NCBI GenBank assembly: GCA_016192345.1
Contig: JACPUH010000043.1
Location: forward strand, 1 to 56,000
Reading direction: 5' to 3'
DNA: 56,000 bases
DNA from: Ignavibacteriales bacterium
Lineage (GTDB): Bacteria; Bacteroidota; Ignavibacteria; UBA10030
Part shown: one piece after another, positions 50,624-56,000 of the stretch
Layout of the letters: every line of letters begins with the position of its first letter
Numbering within the stretch: position 1 is the first letter of the stretch
Program-made: the position numbers and the translations under genes
Notes under the pieces: generated by a model
What the model saw: only the letters and a program-made list of their open reading frames with translations
Databases searched by the model: none
What the model was told of the DNA's origin: nothing

Positions 50624-51658
50624 ATGAAACGGTTGCTTTGTCTTGTGATCGCAATGCTCGTTTCTCCTGTGACGTATGGTCAGCAGGGGACATTGATCGT
50701 TCTGAACAAATCCGATCACACCGCATCGCTGATCGATGTTGTCACCAGGAAAAACGTTTCCACACTTCCCACCGGCACGGCTCCGCACGAAGTAGCGGTC
50801 TCCGCGGATGGCAAGCTTGCAGTCGTGGCGAACTACGGAACGGGGCAAAGCCCCGGCAATACGCTTACACTTCTGAATATTGCCGAGAAAAGGAAAGTGA
50901 AGGATATCAACCTCGGAGAGTACAGACGGCCCCATGGCATTGTGTGGCTGGCGAAGCAGACCATTGCTGTAACGACAGAAGCGAACAAGGCTCTTCTTTT
51001 AGTGAATATTGATACAGGAATGATCCTGCACGCTATTTTGACCGATCAGAATACCTCCCACATGGTCGAACTAGCCCTCCAAAGCGAAAGGGCGTTTGTT
51101 ACAAACATCGGTTCGGGAACCACGACCGTTATTGATCTGAAAGAAAAGAAATGGCTGACGAATATCGAAACGGGGGCGGGCACTGAGGGAATCGCATGTT
51201 CGCCGGATGGGAAGGAAATTTGGGTGACGAATCGAGCGGCGAACACGGTTTCCGTGATCGAGGTGGCGTCGCTGAAAGTTGTTGCCACCCTCGAATCCAG
51301 GTCGTTTCCGATTCGAGTGAAATTTACCCCTAATGGGAAATTTGCGTTGGTTTCCAATGCCCAATCCGGGGAAGTAGGTGTATTTGATGTGAAGGAACGA
51401 AAAGAAGTCCGCCGATTGAAAATGGAATTCACTCCGGTCGTGGATGCCGATCAGCGGCTCTTTGGGAACCAGTTCGGCAAAAGCCCCGTCCCGGTCGGGA
51501 TCCTGATCGAACCCTCCGGCACGTTTGCATTCATCGCCAACACACAGGCCGACATCGTCACCATGGTTGATCTTCGGGAATGGAAGATCGTTGACCGCCT
51601 TGTCGCCGGCAAGGAGCCGGATGGATTGGGGTATTCAAAGCTCAGGGTTGCGGAGTAG
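50624..51658 (+). CDS. Exported YVTN-type beta-propeller protein (YncE family)
   Basis: A 344-residue protein with an ideal ribosome site (AGGAGGT, 5 bases before the ATG at 50624) and a signal peptide ending SPVTYGQ. The rest consists of seven YVTN-like repeats of about 42 residues: TASLIDVVTRKNVSTLPTG, HEVAVSADGKLAVVANYG, GTTTVIDLKEKKWLTNI, EGIACSPDGKEIWVTNRA and similar. This is a periplasmic or secreted seven-blade propeller; relatives bind DNA or act as scaffolds, and no enzyme residues are apparent. It follows the antiporter gene by 37 bases. Confidence 0.85.
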   Translation: MKRLLCLVIAMLVSPVTYGQQGTLIVLNKSDHTASLIDVVTRKNVSTLPTGTAPHEVAVSADGKLAVVANYGTGQSPGNTLTLLNIAEKRKVKDINLGEYRRPHGIVWLAKQTIAVTTEANKALLLVNIDTGMILHAILTDQNTSHMVELALQSERAFVTNIGSGTTTVIDLKEKKWLTNIETGAGTEGIACSPDGKEIWVTNRAANTVSVIEVASLKVVATLESRSFPIRVKFTPNGKFALVSNAQSGEVGVFDVKERKEVRRLKMEFTPVVDADQRLFGNQFGKSPVPVGILIEPSGTFAFIANTQADIVTMVDLREWKIVDRLVAGKEPDGLGYSKLRVAE

Positions 51659-51674
51659 GAGAGGTGTGTAAAGC

Positions 51675-52166
51675 TTGACGCAACAATTTTCATCCACCAT
51701 CTACAAGCTTGGGATCAACCCATGTGTGGAGGTCCCGCTCCGTGTGAGCCGTGCCTTGGGCAAGAGAGGATACATTCCGGTCGCAGGCGAACTCAACGGG
51801 AAGCCCTTCCTTGCCAATCTTGTCCCGATCGGGGAGGGGAGGCATCGTCTCTTTATCAATGGGGAGATGAGGGAACGGGCGCGGGTTGATGTGGGGAGTC
51901 GTATTACCGTGGTCCTGCGCGTTGATTCCCGTCCACGGAGAGTCCTGATGCCCAAAGAACTTGCCCGGGCGTTGCGAAGTAACCGGGATGTCAAAGCGGC
52001 ATGGGGATTGCTCACCCCGTCGCGGCAAAAGGAAATTCTTCGTTACCTGAACTTTGCGAAGAGGCCGGAGACGCTTCAACGGAACATTAAGAAAGTCATC
52101 GCTCTTCTACAGAAGAAGCTCCCACCGGAAGAACAGTTAGGGGGAATTCGTGTGAGAGAACGCTGA
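51675..52166 (+). CDS. DUF1905/YdeI-type protein (OmpD-associated, bacteriocin-protection-like)
   Basis: A 163-residue cytoplasmic protein from a TTG at 51675, with GAGAGGTG about 9 bases upstream. Residues about 5-95 are the DUF1905 beta-barrel-like domain (FSSTIYKLG, VEVPLRVSRALGKRGYIPVAGELNG, VGSRITVVLRVDSRPR); residues about 100-155 form the YdeI helical part (WGLLTPSRQKEILRYLNFAKRPETLQRNIKKVIALL). Family members appear in many bacteria with ill-defined roles, some tied to antimicrobial-peptide resistance. Start codon unusual but the N-terminus aligns with the family. Confidence 0.82.
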   Translation: MTQQFSSTIYKLGINPCVEVPLRVSRALGKRGYIPVAGELNGKPFLANLVPIGEGRHRLFINGEMRERARVDVGSRITVVLRVDSRPRRVLMPKELARALRSNRDVKAAWGLLTPSRQKEILRYLNFAKRPETLQRNIKKVIALLQKKLPPEEQLGGIRVRER

Positions 52167-52167
52167 G

Positions 52168-52203
52168 AAAAAAACAAGGCGATCCCGGAAGGAATCGCGT
52201 TGT
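52168..52203 (-). terminator. Rho-independent terminator of the Yip1-family gene
   Basis: On the minus strand ACAACGCGATTCC and GGGATCGCCTTGT pair with two mismatches around TTCC and are followed by seven T. It lies 24 bases after the stop at 52227 and directly abuts the stop of the converging DUF1905 gene. Confidence 0.75.
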
Positions 52204-52226
52204 GTGTGTTATGCATGCCTTTCGTG

Positions 52227-52967
52227 CTACCGCGCAAATCCCAATGCCACGGCACACGCGACCCAGAGAAGCCAGAGGACCATGGCAACTGCGATCCCCG
52301 TGCTGCCCGGTTTATCCGCCAGCTTGCCGAGCCCGATACCGACGACGACCGCCTGCCAGATTCCGAAAATATTGATGGACGACATGACCAGGTGCATCTT
52401 GTTGGAGGAGTCGTACTCGTTGAAGACCGCGAGGCCGAGGCTCGGGGTTGCATAGAGCGAATTCATCGCCATCACCATCAGGATGGTCACGAGAAGGCCG
52501 AGGATTCCGATCCATCCGGAGAGCCCGTACAGTTCGAGATATTTTCCGTACCCGGCGGCGGATTTGAGAGCGAATTTTCCGGCGAGCCAGAGCACCAACG
52601 CCGCCCCAAAAAAAGCAATCGAAATGAAGATGGCGCTCCCGATGACGCCGAAGATCATCATCATTCCCCCTCCCGACATTTGTTCCGAGGCGCGGTCAGC
52701 CTGCTCCTGTGTCATCTGTCCGGAGTCGACGCGTTCCTGCATGGCCTTCCGTTGTGGCTCCATGGCCTGCTCTCGGAGCGTATCATTGGAGAACATCACA
52801 TATGAGAAAGCCGATGCGAGAAGGATCGTCAGAAGAAAAGGAATAACCCAGACGCTTGCGCGCGGTGGACCTTGACGTATTCCGTCAAAGGCCTCCGCGG
52901 GTGAGGTGAAAACATTCATCATAAGATCGCCCAATGAGGCGGTTTCCGGTGCAGGGGTTTGTTCCAT
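52227..52967 (-). CDS. Yip1-family membrane protein
   Basis: A 246-residue protein from the ATG at 52967 with AAGGAG nine bases upstream. A short cytoplasmic segment with SLGDLMMNVFTSPAEAFDGI, a Yip1-type start, leads to five membrane spans (about residues 38-58, 100-127, 142-165, 190-210, 220-243). A charged loop with EQAMEPQRKAMQERVDSGQMTQEQADRA sits between spans 1 and 2 and is likely helical. Yip1-domain proteins (PF04893) in bacteria have no established role. Single-gene unit ending at a strong terminator. Confidence 0.78.
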   Translation of the reverse strand: MEQTPAPETASLGDLMMNVFTSPAEAFDGIRQGPPRASVWVIPFLLTILLASAFSYVMFSNDTLREQAMEPQRKAMQERVDSGQMTQEQADRASEQMSGGGMMMIFGVIGSAIFISIAFFGAALVLWLAGKFALKSAAGYGKYLELYGLSGWIGILGLLVTILMVMAMNSLYATPSLGLAVFNEYDSSNKMHLVMSSINIFGIWQAVVVGIGLGKLADKPGSTGIAVAMVLWLLWVACAVALGFAR

Positions 52968-53065
52968 AACGGTGCTCCTTCTAAAGGGGAGGAATGTGTT
53001 CGGGGACACCGCAAGGTAATGGTCGGATACCTATTTTCAAAGCGGTTTTTCCGAAACAATGTTGG

Positions 53066-53094
53066 TTGACATTAGAACCATAAATGGATATATT
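53066..53094 (+). promoter_or_regulatory. Consensus promoter of the coiled-coil protein gene
   Basis: TTGACA (53066-53071), exactly 17 bases, TATATT (53089-53094). Transcription is expected near 53101, 17 bases before the ATG at 53118. Confidence 0.7.
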
Positions 53095-53117
53095 CTCTGG
53101 GTTTTTTTGCAGGTTCA

Positions 53118-54122
53118 ATGCACTTTTTCCAAGACCCGCGATTTCCTCCTCATCTTGGTAAAAACAACGAACAGTTCACATTCCGTACTTACGAAGACCT
53201 CCTCGCCATGTCTGATATTGAAGAGCAACGGCGCAAAGTAGAAGAGTTAAAGCGGAAGATCCTGGAACAGAAGCGGAAGTCGTCCGAGCCTCAGGTAGTC
53301 CATGAGGATAAGGAGGCGAAGGCTGAGCAGGAACGGCTTCAAGCCGAAGTTGAGGCCAAACGCAAGGCCGAGGAAGAGGCGCGTCGGGCAGAAGAAGAGG
53401 CAAAACAAAAGGCGGAGGAGGATGCCCGTCGTGCTGCTGCAGAGGAGACGAAACGCAAGGCGGAGGAGGAAGCTCGTCGGAAGGCCGAAGAGGAGGCGAT
53501 GAAGAAGGCGGAGGAGGAAGCCAGGCGGAAAGCCGAAGAGGCGGCCAAGCTTAAAGAAGAAGCTGAGCGTAAGAAGGCCATGGAGGAGGCGCAGCGGCAG
53601 GCTGAGCTCCTGGCAAAGAAAAAAGCGGAAGAAGAGGCGCGTCGGCAGTCGGAGGAAGCGGAGCGCAAACGTCGTGAGGAAGAGGAGCGGAGGAAAGCGG
53701 AGGAGGCCAAGCGCAAGGCGGAAGACGCGCGTAAGAAGGCCGAGGAGGAACTCAAAAAGGCAGAGGCGGCCAAGCTCGCCTCCGATATGAAACTGGGGGC
53801 AAGCCCGGAAGCGATCCAGACGTATGTCAACCTCCTGAAACAGGCCTGGAAGGATGGGAGCGTCAGCAAGGATGAGGAAAACATGCTTGCCACGCTTCGT
53901 ACGAGTCTCGGCGTGACCAAACAGGACCATGAAACGCTTCAGCAGGAAATCCAGCTCGAAATTTATTTGCAGGCGATCGTGAACGGCTGGAAGGACGGCG
54001 CGATTACTCCGGAGGATTCGGAGAACCTCGACCAGTTGCGCGAGAGATTTAAGATTTCAGCGGAAGAACATCTCCGGTTGGAAAAACAAGTGAGAAAGGA
54101 AATCCTCAAGCAGAAGTCGTAA
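53118..54122 (+). CDS. Long Ala/Glu/Lys-rich coiled-coil protein with twin C-terminal helical repeats
   Basis: A 334-residue soluble protein. The ATG at 53118 is used because it is close to the promoter and has AGGT upstream; an ATG at 53208 (MSDIEEQ) is possible and would remove 30 residues. Residues about 31-225 are an uninterrupted charged helix of KAEEEARRKAEEEA-type repeats, TolA-like in look but without a membrane anchor. The last 106 residues hold two copies, 47 residues apart, of a pattern WKDGxxxxEDxENLxxLRxxxxIxxxEHxxLExxV (WKDG at about 244 and 291). I do not know a named family for the tail. Its 3' end overlaps the converging M48 gene by 17 bases. Confidence 0.75.
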   Translation: MHFFQDPRFPPHLGKNNEQFTFRTYEDLLAMSDIEEQRRKVEELKRKILEQKRKSSEPQVVHEDKEAKAEQERLQAEVEAKRKAEEEARRAEEEAKQKAEEDARRAAAEETKRKAEEEARRKAEEEAMKKAEEEARRKAEEAAKLKEEAERKKAMEEAQRQAELLAKKKAEEEARRQSEEAERKRREEEERRKAEEAKRKAEDARKKAEEELKKAEAAKLASDMKLGASPEAIQTYVNLLKQAWKDGSVSKDEENMLATLRTSLGVTKQDHETLQQEIQLEIYLQAIVNGWKDGAITPEDSENLDQLRERFKISAEEHLRLEKQVRKEILKQKS

Positions 54123-55092
54123 CCGTCTTGAACTGGTACGCCATCGCCTCCAACGCCAGGATGCGTTTCCCAATCGGCGGATGTGTGCCGAACAGCTCAG
54201 CAGTCACTCCCTCCTTCAGGTTCACCTTTCTCCCCAACGGATCGACGATACACAAGTGAGCGGCACCGCGTTTGATGGAGGCTGTGGGTGCTGCGGCGTT
54301 TTCCAGTTTCCTGAGCGCGCTTGCCAGCCCCAACGGGTTTCGCGTCATCTCTGCCGCAGAGGCGTCTGCGAGGTACTCACGCTTGCGTGAGACCGCGAAG
54401 GCCATGAGCTGGCTGATGACCGGGGCGAGAATGATGCCGATGATCCAGACGACAAGCAGGATCGCCGCAAGCCCTCCGGCTCCCCCCGATCGTTTCCCTT
54501 TTCGTGATCCTCCTCCATACCACATGGCCCGCCGCGCCCAATCCGACAATAACAGGATGGTCCCCATCAACGCGGCGATCACCGTCATAAGACGGATGTC
54601 GTAATTCCGTATGTGACTCATCTCATGGGCGACGACACCCTGGAGTTCTTCCCGCGTGAGCGTGTCAAGGAGCCCCTGGGTAACGGCAATGGAACTCTGC
54701 TGCGGGTTTTTCCCCGTGGCAAACGCATTCGGGTCGGAGTCCGGTACAATATACACCGAAGGTTTGGGCAGGCCGGAGGCGATGGTCATCTCTTCTACAA
54801 TGTTGAGGAATTGCCGGTGGGAGGGGTTGTTCGCATCGAGGGGCATCGCGCCTGTGGAACTCAGGACAGCCTTTGCCCCCGCCTGGAAGCTCCACCACGC
54901 CGACGCAGATCCGGCGCCGGCGGCGAGAAGGGTGCCGAGGGGAAGAAAAGCACTCTCACTGATGGTGCCGAGGTAAAAGAAATCAAACCCCAGCCCGAGG
55001 AGAGCGAGGAACAGCACAAACATGCCCATGACCAGGAGCGTCAGCCTCTTATTGTGGGCCTGCTGTTGGTAGATGTTCCGTAAAGGGGCCAC
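54106..55092 (-). CDS. M48-family membrane metalloprotease (HtpX-like)
   Basis: A 328-residue inner-membrane protease starting at a GTG. Two spans near residues 18-38 and 48-68 precede the catalytic part: VVAHEMSHIRNYDIRL with HEMSH as zinc site, and YLADASAAEMTRNP with Glu as third ligand. The GLPKPSVYIVPDSDPNAFATGKNP block is typical of HtpX/M48B proteins. Two further spans surround residues 195-240. It degrades misfolded membrane proteins in known homologues. LemA is 5 bases upstream, a frequent pairing. The stop lies inside the 3' end of the converging coiled-coil gene. Confidence 0.92.
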   Translation of the reverse strand: MAPLRNIYQQQAHNKRLTLLVMGMFVLFLALLGLGFDFFYLGTISESAFLPLGTLLAAGAGSASAWWSFQAGAKAVLSSTGAMPLDANNPSHRQFLNIVEEMTIASGLPKPSVYIVPDSDPNAFATGKNPQQSSIAVTQGLLDTLTREELQGVVAHEMSHIRNYDIRLMTVIAALMGTILLLSDWARRAMWYGGGSRKGKRSGGAGGLAAILLVVWIIGIILAPVISQLMAFAVSRKREYLADASAAEMTRNPLGLASALRKLENAAAPTASIKRGAAHLCIVDPLGRKVNLKEGVTAELFGTHPPIGKRILALEAMAYQFKTVTTSA

Positions 55093-55097
55093 GACTC

Positions 55098-55664
55098 CTA
55101 CTTCTTCAGGGAGAGATCGACGGTCGGGACGGCCCGTTCGGCGGCCTCCTTGATCTCAAATAATTCCGCCGTGGCGAATTGAAACATTGACGCGATCAGG
55201 TTTGCCGGGAAGACCTGTTGTGCGGTATTGAACTGGGTCGCGATGTCGTTGTAGAATTGGCGCGCAAAGGAGATCTTGTTCTCCGTGCTCGTCAGTTCTT
55301 CCTGGAGCTGCTTGACATTTTCGTTGGAGCGGAGTTGCGGGTAGTTTTCAACTAAAGCGAAAAGTTTGTTCAGCGTAGAGGTGAGCATATTCTCTTTCTC
55401 AGCTGCGTCCGCAACACCGTGGGCCGAGACGGCTGCATTCCGTGCCTGGATGACCTTCTCCAAAGTGTCCTGTTCAAACTGCATCTGTCCCTTCACCGTG
55501 TTGACAAGGTTGGGGATGAGGTCATGGCGGCGTTTTAATTGTACGTCGATCTGTTTCCAGCCATTGGTGACTTGGTTACGGAGGGTGACGAGGCCATTAT
55601 ACTTGGCGATTACCCAGAAGATAAGAAGTGCGGCAAGGGCGATAAGAATATAGAGAAGTGTCAT
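55098..55664 (-). CDS. lemA: LemA family protein
   Basis: A 188-residue protein. The ATG at 55664 (GGAGACTCC before it) opens one membrane anchor, LLYILIALAALLIFWVIA; the longer frame is rejected. The family core follows: YNGLVTLRNQVTNGWKQIDVQLKRRHDLIPNLVNTVKGQMQFEQ, then NLFALVENYPQLRSNENVKQLQEELTSTENKISFARQFYND and the ending helix with FPANLIASMF. LemA proteins form a four-helix bundle outside the membrane; their job is unclear. It is first in a two-gene unit with the M48 protease. Confidence 0.94.
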   Translation of the reverse strand: MTLLYILIALAALLIFWVIAKYNGLVTLRNQVTNGWKQIDVQLKRRHDLIPNLVNTVKGQMQFEQDTLEKVIQARNAAVSAHGVADAAEKENMLTSTLNKLFALVENYPQLRSNENVKQLQEELTSTENKISFARQFYNDIATQFNTAQQVFPANLIASMFQFATAELFEIKEAAERAVPTVDLSLKK

Positions 55665-55860
55665 GGAGTCTCCGGGATGGTGAAAGAATGATGCGAAAAA
55701 TAGCGTAAAGACGGGGCAAATACAATCCAATTTTTATCCCCCTGAATTTTCGGATTGGTGAGAGGAGGCTTTTGTCTCAAAATTGGTTCACGTGGGGGGT
55801 GTTAAAGTCTTCACCTTCCTGTTATTGCCAAATAAATCTAAGGAAAAGATAAAATAAGTG
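55665..55860. other. Gene-free gap before the presumed rRNA promoter
   Basis: No open frame of note on either strand. The last 40 bases (55825-55860) are strongly A/T-rich directly before the TTGACT, as expected of an UP element feeding a strong promoter. The minus-strand promoter of lemA should also lie here but no convincing -10/-35 pair was found. Confidence 0.5.
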
Positions 55861-55889
55861 TTGACTTTCGTGTTTGCACGCAGTATATT
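55861..55889 (+). promoter_or_regulatory. Strong promoter, probably of an rRNA operon
   Basis: TTGACT (55861-55866), 17 bases, TATATT (55884-55889) followed by TG, so it also reads TTG-N20-TATATTTG, matching the Bacteroidetes TTG/TAnnTTTG form. An A/T-rich tract lies upstream. What follows is non-coding and ends in a boxA-like sequence. Confidence 0.65.
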
Positions 55890-55951
55890 TGTAACCCCTT
55901 TACAAGGGGCGCGCGGAACAGCGCGGAATTCTTTGATTACGAGTACGTTCG

Positions 55952-55977
55952 AATGCCCATGGACAATGGGCATTTTT
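55952..55977 (+). terminator. Terminator-like hairpin in the leader
   Basis: AATGCCCAT and ATGGGCATT form a perfect nine-base stem with a GGACA loop, followed by a run ending in TTTTTA. About 80 bases after the presumed transcription start; it could attenuate the operon or define a short RNA. Confidence 0.6.
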
Positions 55978-55988
55978 ATCGATAGACC

Positions 55989-56000
55989 TGTTCTTTGAAA
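55989..56000 (+). promoter_or_regulatory. boxA-like element at the window edge
   Basis: TGTTCTTTGAAA resembles the boxA antitermination element (TGCTCTTTAACA) and the GTTCTTTGA sequence found just ahead of 16S rRNA genes in the Bacteroidetes. It suggests that 16S rRNA begins shortly beyond base 56000. Confidence 0.5.

Noticed and set aside
55788..55973. 61-codon minus-strand frame at the right edge
   Set aside because: It runs through the promoter and hairpin of the presumed rRNA leader and has no coding features.
1..56000. tRNA genes
   Set aside because: Every gap was read for a cloverleaf with GGTTCRANNC-type T-arm; none was convincing, though weak or intron-bearing forms cannot be excluded by eye.

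Overview
The window is a gene-dense bacterial chromosome segment with GC in the high fifties per cent (judged by eye). It carries no phage, insertion sequence, CRISPR array or plasmid gene. Several features point to the Fibrobacteres-Chlorobi-Bacteroidetes (FCB) superphylum. There is a miaB / sigma-54 activator / lptE gene string, many outer-membrane and lipoprotein genes, a one-chain protease-propeller-barrel protein, a type 2 IPP isomerase, and a MiaB that needs the isopentenyl precursor. Promoters that can be read resemble TTGNNT-17-TATNNT, and the strongest one also fits the Bacteroidetes TTG/TAnnTTTG pattern. No SusC/SusD pair or type IX secretion gene is seen. A relative of the Ignavibacteria/Chlorobi side of the group is my best guess, not a proof.

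Layout. 1-119: tail of an alpha/beta hydrolase. 139-5899 (minus): MFS exporter, secreted M64 and M2 metallopeptidases, a GNAT acetyltransferase and a small membrane protein. 6039-13705 (minus): closely spaced run of aquaporin, exported cyclophilin, PhyH dioxygenase, sodium:solute symporter, a 52-residue membrane protein and a large heparinase II/III-type lyase with a CBM9-like domain; this looks like a polysaccharide or uronate use cluster. 13903-18907 (minus): Acr3 arsenite exporter, then ahcY and metK (activated methyl cycle), then an NDP-sugar pyrophosphorylase. 19165-31860 (plus): type 2 IPP isomerase, short-chain prenyl synthase, HPr and enzyme I without any EII, a PGI/PMI-type isomerase, the protease-propeller-barrel protein, a BamB-like lipoprotein, a PEGA protein, a class II aldolase, Ddl and a DivIC/FtsB protein. 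32045-34279 (plus): rarA, a CoA-type Nudix hydrolase and rpsT.

34515-41214 (minus) is a six-gene string starting at a consensus promoter: miaB, SPOR protein, sigma-54 activator, lptE, a processive GT2 glycosyltransferase and a TPR protein. 41513-47045 (plus): pta translationally joined to a membrane acyltransferase, a Lon-like protease and an outer-membrane barrel. 47188-50586: two divergent cation/proton antiporters (CPA2 and CPA1 types). 50624-55664: YVTN propeller, DUF1905/YdeI protein, Yip1-family protein, a long coiled-coil protein, M48 protease and LemA. 55665-56000 holds no gene; it carries a strong promoter with an A/T-rich upstream tract, a terminator-like hairpin and a boxA-like end, most simply read as the leader of an rRNA operon beginning just past the window.

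The most unusual non-coding signal is a set of short degenerate tandem repeats with unrelated units but a strict 7-nt period (four loci), plus a 9-10-nt class built around TTCGTG (several loci), all in intergenic gaps. Many start codons differ from the longest open frame; the reason for each choice is given per gene.
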